DNA of 64,000 nucleotides from positions 496,001 to 560,000 of the forward strand of contig NC_050730.1 in assembly GCF_014133895.1 (NCBI RefSeq), given 5' to 3'. Both the position numbers and the translations under genes were made by a program. Below, in pieces: positions 1 through 7,440 of this stretch. The stretch's first letter is position 1, and each line of letters begins with the position of its first letter. The DNA is from Torulaspora globosa (lineage: Eukaryota > Ascomycota > Saccharomycetes > Saccharomycetales > Saccharomycetaceae). Below the pieces are notes generated by a model. It saw only the letters and a program-made list of their open reading frames with translations, did no database searches and had not been told where the DNA came from.

Positions 1-2
1 AC

Positions 3-671
3 TGCGGCGATGGATACTGTAGCTCAGTTTCTATCTACAAAGGGTATACTCTCTCGTCGACTATTCGAAGAACCAACCTGGGCGGCAGAGACATCACAGA
101 GCAGTTGCAATATCACATACGAAGTGAGTCGGGACCTTGGCTATTCTCCAGCAGTGAACGTGAGATGGTTCGCATAATGAAAGAGAAAGGCTGCTACATC
201 TCGCCCGACCCTCGCAAGGAAGCAGAAGACTACCAATTTGGTAGTGATCAGTTGAGCAAAAAGTTCAAATTACCCGATGGCAAAGTACTGGCACTCAAGG
301 AGAGCCAATTTAGGGCGCCAGAAATCCTTTTCCGACCAGACATCACAGGTATCGAAGAAGATGGACTACCTGAGATGGTCTTGCACAGCATCTCGAATGT
401 AGATCTTGAGCTGCGGCCCGAGCTCCTGTCCAAAATCGTCCTCAGCGGGGGATCTACAATGTTTCCTGGATTCGGTCAGCGGATGCTGAAGGAGCTGCAA
501 GGTTTGACTCACAAGAAGGCGAACATTAGACTGATAGCGCCTCCCGAAAGAAAATACTCCGCATGGATAGGCGGGTCTGTTTTGGCGAGCTTAACTACGT
601 TCAACAGGATGCTGACGACTCAGTCCGACTGGCAGGATAATGGCTCAAAGATTCTTTTTGATTACCAATGA
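3..671 (+). CDS. ARP1: Actin-related protein Arp1 (centractin), 5' truncated by window
   Basis: Partial actin-fold protein. The reading frame is open from base 3, so the true start lies left of the window; 222 C-terminal codons are visible. The first residues read CGDGYCSSVSIYKG, followed by the actin-family block NLGGRDITEQL. SGGSTMFPGF and the C-terminal segment PERKYSAWIGGSVLASL are the usual phosphate-loop and C-lobe signatures of actins. The tail ends in ILFDYQ rather than the KCF end of conventional actin. In yeast Arp1 forms the short filament of dynactin, which works with dynein in nuclear migration. The assignment to ARP1 rather than another Arp rests mainly on convergence with FUR1, the same neighbour as in S. 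cerevisiae (YHR129C/YHR128W). Confidence 0.85.
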   Translation, partial: CGDGYCSSVSIYKGYTLSSTIRRTNLGGRDITEQLQYHIRSESGPWLFSSSEREMVRIMKEKGCYISPDPRKEAEDYQFGSDQLSKKFKLPDGKVLALKESQFRAPEILFRPDITGIEEDGLPEMVLHSISNVDLELRPELLSKIVLSGGSTMFPGFGQRMLKELQGLTHKKANIRLIAPPERKYSAWIGGSVLASLTTFNRMLTTQSDWQDNGSKILFDYQ

Positions 672-691
672 CTATGTCTATCCTATGATCA

Positions 692-1342
692 CTACAAACA
701 GTAGTATCTGTCACCGAAGTCACCGAGACCGGGCCTTAGGTACCTGTTCTCATCTAGGCCTTGGTCGATGGCACCAGTGACGATCGTAACGTCTGGGAAT
801 GCCGCGTGGTATCTGTCCACGCCTTCCTTACTGCAGATCAAGTTCAGAAAGAAGATTCTCTCCGGCTTTACTCCCCTCTTGATCAGAACGTCCGTCGCCA
901 TGATCGCGCTGCCGCCGGTAGCCAGCATCGGATCCAACAGAAACACGTACCTGTTAGCTATGTCGCTGGGCAACTTCTCGAAAAACAGCTTTGGCTGAGC
1001 CGTCTCTTCATCTCTCTGAATCAAAATTTTGCCAATTCTGACCGATCTGCAGCAGTCCCGCAACCCTTGCTCCATCGACTCACCGGCTCTCACAATCGAC
1101 ACTCCGCAGATCTTCCCCAAGAAGCTACAACCTTCAAAATTCTCATTGGTGTCCGTTTCCACAACTGTTGGCTCAACGGGCAAATAATTCAAGCCTTCTT
1201 CCACCAGAAGTCTGATGATTCGGTCCGCATAAAAGATGAAATTGGGTCTCGTGGTGTTCTTATCTCTGATGATAGTGTAAAGCCCGAGCAATTGGTTCGT
1301 TTGTGGAAGCAAACGGACGTTTCTGAATGGTTCTGTGGACAT
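692..1342 (-). CDS. FUR1: Uracil phosphoribosyltransferase Fur1
   Basis: A 216-residue UPRTase of the pyrimidine salvage pathway, converting uracil and PRPP to UMP in the cytosol. The PRPP-binding motif DPMLATGGSA lies at residues 137-146. The uracil-binding C-terminal segment GDFGDRYYCL is at residues 207-216. The N-terminus, MSTEPFRNVRLLPQTNQLLG, aligns with the short (216-residue) form of the S. cerevisiae enzyme, which supports this ATG. The gene converges with ARP1; their stop codons are about 20 bases apart. All catalytic blocks look intact. Confidence 0.98.
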   Translation of the reverse strand: MSTEPFRNVRLLPQTNQLLGLYTIIRDKNTTRPNFIFYADRIIRLLVEEGLNYLPVEPTVVETDTNENFEGCSFLGKICGVSIVRAGESMEQGLRDCCRSVRIGKILIQRDEETAQPKLFFEKLPSDIANRYVFLLDPMLATGGSAIMATDVLIKRGVKPERIFFLNLICSKEGVDRYHAAFPDVTIVTGAIDQGLDENRYLRPGLGDFGDRYYCL

Positions 1343-1759
1343 CTAGGCTATGGTACTACGGTTGAAGTGGATCCAAGATGGGACCAATCCAGGCCTCTAC
1401 CTCTTCCAAGCTTCTCATCGAGCATTGATCTTTTATGTGCTTGCAAAATTTTCAGCCGTTGCCGGAGAAATCCATTAGATCCGACGGACTTAGCTTCCTC
1501 CGGCGTGCCAGACCTCGAAGCATTTAATGCTTGAAAGCATATCGATACAGCTGGGCAGCCAGATGGCGACTGTACTCTGAATGCTGCGATAGGCGTTATC
1601 GACAAGTGGCCGCTGGAGTATGTGGAAACCCATCTATGCGACTTGCGATGTGAAAATCTTGAAAAATACTAAGAAAAATAAACGGTGAACGTACTGCGGT
1701 TTGCTAGTCCCCTACTTAGGTGCTCGAATAGCTCGAAATTCCTGCCTGCGTGTGTTCTA
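1343..1759. other. Intergenic region, FUR1 promoter and LSM7 3' flank
   Basis: Both flanking genes read leftward, so this 417-base stretch should hold the FUR1 promoter and the LSM7 terminator. Open frames here lack a plausible ATG start and resemble nothing I recognise. I see no RNA gene, repeat or clear regulatory motif. Confidence 0.6.
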
Positions 1760-2180
1760 TCAGTTACTTTCCTGGACGTAGATAACCTCGGATCCGTCGC
1801 ATGGGCTGAGCGACAGCAGGACAGTGCCTCTGATGACAATCAGTCCCAGACTTCTCGTCTTATCTTTCAGAATAACAGACGAATCTTCGGGGTCGCGCAT
1901 ATACTCCAGAGTCTCGTCCAGCACCAGGTTCATCAGTTGATCGTAACCTTTCAGCACGCCTGTTACCAGCCTCCCGCCCATAAGCTTCACGCGGACCTTG
2001 GTATCTTTGTACTTGGCCAAGTCAAGGATTGCCTCCCTCTTGGGGCCCTCGAACTTGCGTCTTTGCTGCTGTGGTTGCTGTGTTTCCTGGGGCATGCGTT
2101 TACCGTCGCTCTTGGTCAGAATGTCGTGTTAGTACTAAGCAAGCTGGCTTCTTGGCTGTGCAGCATCTGTGACATACCAT
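1760..2180 (-). CDS. LSM7: Sm-like protein Lsm7, spliced gene
   Basis: Subunit of the Lsm1-7 (mRNA decapping) and Lsm2-8 (U6 snRNA) rings. The Sm1 block VRVKLMGGRLVTGVLKGYDQ and the Sm2 block LGLIVIRGTVLLSL are both present. The S. cerevisiae gene has an intron near its start, and this one appears to as well: exon 1 is only the ATG at 2178-2180, followed directly by a GTATGT donor, a TACTAAC branch point at 2128-2134 and an acceptor. Two acceptors keep the frame. An AAG ending at 2111 gives M-SDGKRMPQETQQPQQQ; a CAG ending at 2087 gives M-ETQQPQQQ. The AAG version matches the S. cerevisiae protein length better. An unspliced start at 2095 is also open, so the true N-terminus needs RNA evidence. 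It shares a short divergent promoter with ALF1. Confidence 0.9.
2111..2177 (-). other. LSM7 intron (shorter of two alternatives)
   Basis: The donor GTATGT is at 2177-2172 on the minus strand and the perfect TACTAAC branch point at 2134-2128. The first usable AG after the branch is an AAG ending at 2111, giving a 67-base intron. The alternative CAG ending at 2087 gives a 91-base intron. Both preserve the Lsm7 frame. Exon 1 codes only for methionine. Confidence 0.7.
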
Positions 2181-2298
2181 ATCGGTGTAGTTCGTGGGCT
2201 CAAAGCTCAATGGATCGCTTCTAGTGGTAGCTTTCAGCTGCTTAAACAGTGTAGCTTGTTGGTCAATTTTTCACAATTCACTACTATGAAAAACCTCG

Positions 2299-3033
2299 AT
2301 GAGCAGCTCGACGATGAAGGTGCTGGTAGAGTCTGAGCTTTGCTCGATTGCAAAGGATTTTCCCGCTGAGATCCGACTGGATACGCTATGTGATCGTATC
2401 TACCCGTTGACAGGAATTGAGCCGAGCCACATGAAGCTTATAGCCAAAGACCAGCAGGGAAACGTTTTGAGTACTGTCGATCCGTCAGCCCAGGACAATG
2501 AATACCAGGTGTTGAACGATACCCGAATAAGCCGTATTTTTGTCGATGATACTAGTGCAAATCCCATCTCAGACCGCTTGCAGCCGGGCGATGAGGATGT
2601 CGGCTTCAAGCTGTCGGAGGAGGACTATGCCCAGCGAGAGAACACGTTATTGGCCTGGAAAGTGCGCAATCAGATGGGCCGATTTGATCCGGCCTACAAG
2701 GAGCAGCTGGACAGGTCCCGGAGGCTTCAGCAGGAGAGACTGGAGACCTTAGAGATCGATCAGCGCTGTGCAGTAAGGAGCGAGGGCCGACCCGAGCGAA
2801 GAGGATGGCTGAGGTTCGTTGGGGTGGTGCCGGAAATCTCGCCGACCGATATCTGGTGCGGGGTGCAGTTTGACGAGCCGGTCGGGAAGAACGATGGCTC
2901 CATCAAAGGCACGGTCTACTTTGGGCCCGTCAGCGCGAAATATGGCGGCTTTGTGAAGCCTACAAGCGTCGAGACCGGCCCTCACTACAGTCCTCTAGAG
3001 TTAGACGGTGCTTCGAGCGAGGATGAAGTCTAG
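2299..3033 (+). CDS. ALF1: Tubulin-folding cofactor B, Alf1
   Basis: Alpha-tubulin chaperone with a ubiquitin-like N-terminal domain (about residues 5-85), an acidic/helical linker and a C-terminal CAP-Gly domain. The CAP-Gly signature is visible near residues 195-205 as GKNDGSIKG, preceded by WCGVQFDEP and followed by YGGFVKP. It binds the C-terminus of alpha-tubulin. At 244 residues it is close to the S. cerevisiae protein (about 254). Start choice is ambiguous: the ATG at 2299 gives MSSSTMKVL, while the in-frame ATG at 2314 (MKVLVESEL) better matches the conserved N-terminus. An upstream out-of-frame ATG at 2286 opens a 16-codon frame across both. It is divergent from LSM7, as in S. cerevisiae (YNL147W/YNL148C). 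Confidence 0.92.
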   Translation: MSSSTMKVLVESELCSIAKDFPAEIRLDTLCDRIYPLTGIEPSHMKLIAKDQQGNVLSTVDPSAQDNEYQVLNDTRISRIFVDDTSANPISDRLQPGDEDVGFKLSEEDYAQRENTLLAWKVRNQMGRFDPAYKEQLDRSRRLQQERLETLEIDQRCAVRSEGRPERRGWLRFVGVVPEISPTDIWCGVQFDEPVGKNDGSIKGTVYFGPVSAKYGGFVKPTSVETGPHYSPLELDGASSEDEV

Positions 3034-3329
3034 ATGGTTATCCCAGGTGGAGGAACAGCAAGACTATAACCACCGCGCTCGCAAGACCAGCTCCCTGTGG
3101 AGCGAACATTGGACCATGGATTGCGAATTCTGGGCACATTTGCTACGACGGCAGATCGTCTTAAGTCGCATAGAGGCGTTTGTCTTACTGTGTTGTAAGT
3201 ATCATAGTCATCATATAGTAACCGTTTTTCTATGTGCTTGATTAATCAAGCTGAGATGCTAAAAACTAACAACAACCAGGGCGCAAGAGCAGGGCAGAAA
3301 CCAACCATTGAGCCGTCTATCCCATCGCA

Positions 3330-3713
3330 ATGGAGCTAGTTGATAGAGTACGCAACAATTTTTACGACACTTTCGCCGACATGAGCTCAACGAAGGCCGT
3401 GAGGCTGGTCGTCATAGTCGGTGGCTACATCTTGATCAGAAACCTAGTCTCCAGAGAACTGGCCAAGAGGAAGCTGCAATCGCAGATCCGTAAGGATGAG
3501 AGAGAACTGAGCGACAACAAGGGCAAAGAATTGATCGACAACCCAGAAGCCGATGCCACAACGTCTAGTATCGAATACGGCTGGGGAAACAGGACCAGAC
3601 AGAAGATCAAGAAGCAAGAAGACATGCTGGCAAAGATGGTGGAGCATGCCCAGATCGAAAAGGACCGGACTGAAGATGATCTTAGCGATATCCAAGACCT
3701 TCTGGAAGAATAG
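3330..3713 (+). CDS. PGA2: Pga2-like ER/nuclear-envelope membrane protein
   Basis: A 127-residue protein with one hydrophobic segment (about residues 24-42, AVRLVVIVGGYILIRNLV). A charged, lysine/glutamate-rich cytosolic tail with coiled-coil character follows and ends DIQDLLEE. Length and arrangement match S. cerevisiae Pga2 (129 residues, YNL149C), an essential protein needed for processing and trafficking of Gas1 at the ER. The S. cerevisiae neighbours ALF1 and RPC31 flank it in the same order. The molecular function in this family is not well defined, so the name rests on similarity and synteny. Confidence 0.9.
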   Translation: MELVDRVRNNFYDTFADMSSTKAVRLVVIVGGYILIRNLVSRELAKRKLQSQIRKDERELSDNKGKELIDNPEADATTSSIEYGWGNRTRQKIKKQEDMLAKMVEHAQIEKDRTEDDLSDIQDLLEE

Positions 3714-4080
3714 ACACGGCAACAGCTCTTCGAAAGAGGGCGAAATATACAGATGATTGCATGTTCAAAGCGCTCCATTCGAATACGTACCATCGTTTAT
3801 CGTGGTGTAGTTATAAGTAAGTCTCAAGTGAATGTCTAGCCGAAGGCAGGTTGCCAGCAAGCTTCAGACAGAAAAGACAGCTATGATTCAGCAATGGCTA
3901 GATGAATGGAATGGACCAGCCAACCGCCTGATTGAGCTGATCTGCAGCCTGAATCCTAAGCTCTTGTGCTAAGCTGAAATTTCAAACCGTAGATCATAAA
4001 AATTTCAAGCTCATCACATATAATCTTCATTAAATGCAAGCTCCATCAGCAGGGCAAAGATAGCGATTTAGGTATTTGAG
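3714..4080. other. Intergenic region between PGA2 and RPC31
   Basis: This 367-base stretch holds the PGA2 3' flank and the RPC31 promoter. It carries a PAC-like element and an adjacent RRPE-like element, listed separately. No open frame of note, RNA gene or repeat is visible. Confidence 0.6.
3998..4017 (+). promoter_or_regulatory. RRPE-like and PAC-like elements upstream of RPC31
   Basis: AAAAATTTC at 3998-4006 is RRPE-like. AGCTCATCAC at 4008-4017 reads GTGATGAGCT on the other strand, one base from the PAC consensus GCGATGAGMT. The pair sits 64-83 bases upstream of the ATG. In budding yeasts this pairing marks ribosome-biogenesis and Pol I/III subunit genes, which fits RPC31. Confidence 0.55.
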
Positions 4081-4809
4081 ATGAGTTTCCGTGGTGGTCG
4101 AGGAGGTGGCGGTGGTGGAAATAGCTTTTTGAAAAGTCTACCGTTTGGTCTTGATTACAGTGATGTTTCCACGTATGATACCACAGATATACCGAGTATT
4201 CCGCTGCCCGTTAACAATCCCATAAGTTCGAAAGATAGATCATTGGCTGTGAGATATATCAAGCTTGGGCAAGTCATAAGAGATGGACCTTTCTACACTG
4301 GGGCTATTACTCTGGCGACCGATGACACCAGCGGTGAAACCGACGGCAGGAAGGGCAAGAAGACTTTGATTGAAGAAGAGGGTCGAAAAGATGGAATTGA
4401 GCGCTATTCCGATAGATTCTTGAAGAAACGAAAGATAGGCGCATCGATCGATGACCACCCTTTCCATTTAGAGGTTTTCCCCAAGGAACTGTTCAGTGTC
4501 ATGGGCATAAATAAGAAGAAACTGCTCAGTATATCGAAGTTTGACAACACAGATAATATCTTCACTGGCGGAGCGCAAGATGAAAACGCAGCCATGAACA
4601 TGCTGGAGAAATTGAAAGCGCTTGCTGAAGATGAGGATGACGAAGCTGCGAAGGACGAAGAAGGTGGGAAGGAGGAGGAGGCCATCGACGAAGACTTTGA
4701 AGAAGACGAAGACGACGACGATGATTATAATGCTGAGAAATACTTCAACGATGGAGACGATGACGATTACGGCGGAGAGGAGGACTACGGTGACGAGCCC
4801 GCTTTCTGA
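4081..4809 (+). CDS. RPC31: RNA polymerase III subunit C31
   Basis: A 242-residue subunit of the Rpc82-Rpc34-Rpc31 initiation trimer of Pol III, which makes tRNAs and 5S rRNA in the nucleus. The glycine-rich N-terminus (MSFRGGRGGGGGG) leads to the conserved LPFGLDYSDV motif. The last 60 or so residues are almost entirely Asp/Glu, the hallmark of this subunit. S. cerevisiae C31 has 251 residues. Its stop lies 11 bases from the stop of the convergent C2-like gene, so the two transcripts probably overlap at their 3' ends. PAC/RRPE-like sites in the promoter suggest control with other ribosome-biogenesis genes. Confidence 0.95.
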   Translation: MSFRGGRGGGGGGNSFLKSLPFGLDYSDVSTYDTTDIPSIPLPVNNPISSKDRSLAVRYIKLGQVIRDGPFYTGAITLATDDTSGETDGRKGKKTLIEEEGRKDGIERYSDRFLKKRKIGASIDDHPFHLEVFPKELFSVMGINKKKLLSISKFDNTDNIFTGGAQDENAAMNMLEKLKALAEDEDDEAAKDEEGGKEEEAIDEDFEEDEDDDDDYNAEKYFNDGDDDDYGGEEDYGDEPAF

Positions 4810-4820
4810 TTGCATGGCTG

Positions 4821-5927
4821 TCATCTTAATACAGTTTTACTATATAGTCCGCGATTTAATAGATAGTACTCTTCCCACAGCATGCCTCGCGGGCATTTGG
4901 GAGGTAGTGGGGGACCCGTTAGTGGCTTAACGCTCGGCTGCAGATACCAATTCAGCAGGCTGTCGGACAGCAGTGGCTCGCCCCACTTGCCTCGTCCCAA
5001 GTAACTGGTGACTAGCCTGTTATGCGACGAAAATACATGTGAGAAGTTCATTCCTTGGTCATGCTTGATTCGATTGCCAATGTCACTGAAGAACTCCATA
5101 GGCGAAAGTTCAAGCGGCAGTGCTTCGTCCTCAGCAGTCTCAGCCTTTTTATCAGTCAACTCATAAAGTCTGGCATCACCCAGGACCATCCGAAAGCTTA
5201 TCGGTTGAGATTCACCGTGCCTATAGTCGCTACAACAGCTCCCAGCGTTTTGAGTGGAAAGATCATAGTAAATGACATTTGCATCTGTATTCTTCAAACT
5301 GGCCGGATTGCTCGCGCGGCCTTTCGAAGTACCCGGTATGAGGGCCTTAATCTTATCCCGCTTTCTGGAGCCTGTCTTCTTGCTCGCCCTGCTGACCTTA
5401 TTACTAGTTGTTGCGTCAGTCACTTCCTTCAAAAATGATGAGGTGGCCGATCTTTCGACTTCATTTACTTTTCGTTTGGAGTCAATGTTCACTTGTTCGG
5501 ATATACATCCGCTTCCCATCCCGTTGTCCCTAGGCGGCAGCTCTGGGGCTGCTGGATATAATTCAATATCAACCAAAAAGGTCATCGAAGCCTTCGCCAA
5601 CTTCAGCTCAACGGATTTCCACTCAAAACACAATCCGTCGGATTTCATCGCCGGGAGCTTCCTGTAGTACACTATACAGCGATCTACTAGATCTCTTCTG
5701 CGACCGGTGACAGAACTCTTCGATCGCGGTCGTCTTTGAATCAGAAATAAGTCAATCGGAAAGTCTGATTCATTCCCCTCGATAGGAAACTCTAGAACAT
5801 CTCGTATCTGATTGAAGCGTATGCAGGTGTTGCCAACCACCAAGCCAAAGTAAAGTCCAGGATTCAGCTCAGCATTAGCTCGAAAATCGCGGATCAATAT
5901 AACTAGGGTACCGTACGGCCCAGCCAT
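4821..5927 (-). CDS. Unrecognised protein with probable C2-like domain, next to INN1
   Basis: I do not recognise a named family for this 368-residue protein. The first ATG (5927) gives MAGPYGTLVILIRDF. Residues 1-130 resemble a degenerate C2 domain. GTLVILIRDF aligns with GTLCVYVSKARD of the neighbouring Inn1; DRCIVYYR then SDGLCFEWKSVELK align with GRCDVDLL then SKEGYCSWYELK; FLVDIELYP aligns with VFIELSFTP. A basic stretch (about 180-210, SKKTGSRKRDKIK) and a C-terminal proline segment (PLTGPPLPPK) follow; Inn1 also has a proline-rich tail. S. cerevisiae has RPC31 beside INN1 with no such gene. It could be a diverged tandem copy of INN1 acting in cytokinesis, but that is inference. The calcium-binding aspartate pattern is not evident. 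No intron signals were seen. Confidence 0.7.
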   Translation of the reverse strand: MAGPYGTLVILIRDFRANAELNPGLYFGLVVGNTCIRFNQIRDVLEFPIEGNESDFPIDLFLIQRRPRSKSSVTGRRRDLVDRCIVYYRKLPAMKSDGLCFEWKSVELKLAKASMTFLVDIELYPAAPELPPRDNGMGSGCISEQVNIDSKRKVNEVERSATSSFLKEVTDATTSNKVSRASKKTGSRKRDKIKALIPGTSKGRASNPASLKNTDANVIYYDLSTQNAGSCCSDYRHGESQPISFRMVLGDARLYELTDKKAETAEDEALPLELSPMEFFSDIGNRIKHDQGMNFSHVFSSHNRLVTSYLGRGKWGEPLLSDSLLNWYLQPSVKPLTGPPLPPKCPRGMLWEEYYLLNRGLYSKTVLR

Positions 5928-6106
5928 AAGATGCAGAAAACTACGCAATAGCTCATAACTTGCATCTGTTCCCTTGGCATTCTAGTGTTCTTATAGTCCA
6001 TGGAAGCTCTGCTGCGCCGCACTGCAATTCTTCGTCGCGCGGTAGGCTTACCGCGACAGTACAATCAGTGCTGATATTACAAGAACTACTTACGACGACG
6101 ATCCAG

Positions 6107-7270
6107 TCACTTCTCGACTGGCGGAGGACGTCTTCTTGGCGATGTAGTTCTACTTGTGGAAGCCGAGCCTGACGGCAGCGGCGGCAGCTTGGGGGAGTCG
6201 TTCCCGCCTCGTAATGGGGATGTGTGTTCTCTGCTTCTTGGTAGAGCCAATGTCGGCGATGGCGAGCGGTTGCGAAGCGTTCCTGGTTTCTCGACCGGTA
6301 GGGGAGGCAGTGGAGGTTGTGGCTCCAGTTTGCTAGAACGAGACACTCGACTGGAGCACGAACCGCGCCGATCTGCAAGATTATCCTGGTCATCGTCAGT
6401 ATCGTCATTGATGGAGCTCACTCCTATTGCCTTCTGCAGCGCGGCGATATCAACAGGCGTGTTTGGGTTGCTATGATTCGTAGAATTGTTAGGATTCTTA
6501 AAAACGTTGATCTTCTCCCTCAGCTTTCTCAAATTAGCGAAGTGAAGCTTTGTATCCGACGCTGTTGTCACTCCAGTGCTCACTGTCGTCTGAGAGTCTG
6601 AGCTCTGATTGGTTCCTACAGAAGATGACAGACTTCTCGGAAGTTCCGGCAACTGATTGGTAGGGAAAGAGTGTTTGCGAGGGGTCACCTCTCTCATCAC
6701 AGATGCATGCATATAGCGGCCGCTGTAGGGCTCGCTTCGGCCACTAGAAGTGTCAAAATCGGACTGTTGGTCGCTTGGCAGCGGCGGTACAGGACGACTT
6801 GCCATTGACGCATCCAGTCGCTGTATCTCTTCATCGCGTCCCTCCTCCTCGTAATGCGGTAAGCTGGGGGTGAAGCTCAACTCGATAAAGACAGTTCCGG
6901 CAAACTCGCTCCTATCCCGCTTCAGCTCATACCACGAGCAGTAGCCTTCTTTAGAGTCAGCTCTGATGCCGTTTAACAGATCTACATCGCATCTGCCGAT
7001 CAGAATGGGCGCTTTCTTCTTTCTGTCGCAGTATACCTCGACTTGCATCGCCGGTCTAACCTCGGGCGTGATTTCGAACCTCTCAAGATATTTAAACACG
7101 GGATTCTGGCCTGCTCTGAACAGAGTGTCGCTCTCTCTAGTCATATGTGCGATTCTCAACCTCAGCATGACATTCTGTTTGTCTAACTTGTTCAGATTCG
7201 GGAGATCCCTCGCCTTACTCACATATACACACAATGTTCCTTGGTTACCACTCCATACCTCCGTAGACAT
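6107..7270 (-). CDS. INN1: Cytokinesis C2-domain protein Inn1
   Basis: A 387-residue protein needed for plasma-membrane ingression and primary septum formation at the bud neck. An N-terminal C2 domain covers about residues 8-135 (GTLCVYVSKARDLPNLNKLD through FIELSFTPS). The rest is low-complexity and ends in a run of proline-rich SH3-binding motifs, including LPPLPVEKP and SPKLPPLPSG. In S. cerevisiae these PxxP motifs bind the SH3 domains of Hof1 and Cyk3. Total length is close to the S. cerevisiae protein (409). The gene precedes the unrecognised C2-like gene on the same strand, with about 180 bases between them. Confidence 0.93.
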   Translation of the reverse strand: MSTEVWSGNQGTLCVYVSKARDLPNLNKLDKQNVMLRLRIAHMTRESDTLFRAGQNPVFKYLERFEITPEVRPAMQVEVYCDRKKKAPILIGRCDVDLLNGIRADSKEGYCSWYELKRDRSEFAGTVFIELSFTPSLPHYEEEGRDEEIQRLDASMASRPVPPLPSDQQSDFDTSSGRSEPYSGRYMHASVMREVTPRKHSFPTNQLPELPRSLSSSVGTNQSSDSQTTVSTGVTTASDTKLHFANLRKLREKINVFKNPNNSTNHSNPNTPVDIAALQKAIGVSSINDDTDDDQDNLADRRGSCSSRVSRSSKLEPQPPLPPLPVEKPGTLRNRSPSPTLALPRSREHTSPLRGGNDSPKLPPLPSGSASTSRTTSPRRRPPPVEK

Positions 7271-7378
7271 GAGTATATTGATCTACGATGCGGCCACTTG
7301 GTGCTTCTTGGCGACTACTGGCTTCGAAGTTGGCTAAGAAGTTCATGATGCTTCTGATCTAGGGCTTAAGAACCTCCG

Positions 7379-7388
7379 GTCACGTGAC
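7379..7388. promoter_or_regulatory. Palindromic GTCACGTGAC site upstream of INN1
   Basis: A perfect 10-base palindrome containing the CACGTG E-box, 109 bases upstream of the INN1 ATG and just past the THO2 stop. It matches the RTCACRTG site bound by Cbf1 and overlaps Pho4-type sites. No AT-rich CDEII tract or CDEIII follows, so it is not a centromere. Confidence 0.5.
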
Positions 7389-7440
7389 ACCAAGCTCACA
7401 TCTTCAAATTGACCTAAAGCCCAACTAGAAGGCTGATTAC

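Noticed and set aside
761..1534. 257-codon open frame antisense to FUR1
   Set aside because: It lies opposite a fully conserved gene and has no recognisable similarity.
1348..1605. 85-codon open frame upstream of FUR1
   Set aside because: No plausible ATG start, out of frame with FUR1, no resemblance to a known protein.
1685..2224. 179-codon open frame antisense to LSM7
   Set aside because: No true ATG at its start, and it lies opposite conserved Lsm7 coding sequence and splice signals.
5953..6408. 151-codon minus-strand frame overlapping the 3' half of INN1
   Set aside because: Overlaps Inn1 proline motifs in another frame; composition looks random.
7379..7388. Centromere CDEI candidate (GTCACGTGAC)
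   Set aside because: No AT-rich CDEII tract or CDEIII (TGTTTTTG...CCGAA type) nearby; the region is gene-dense. The same holds for the sites at 42141-42169.
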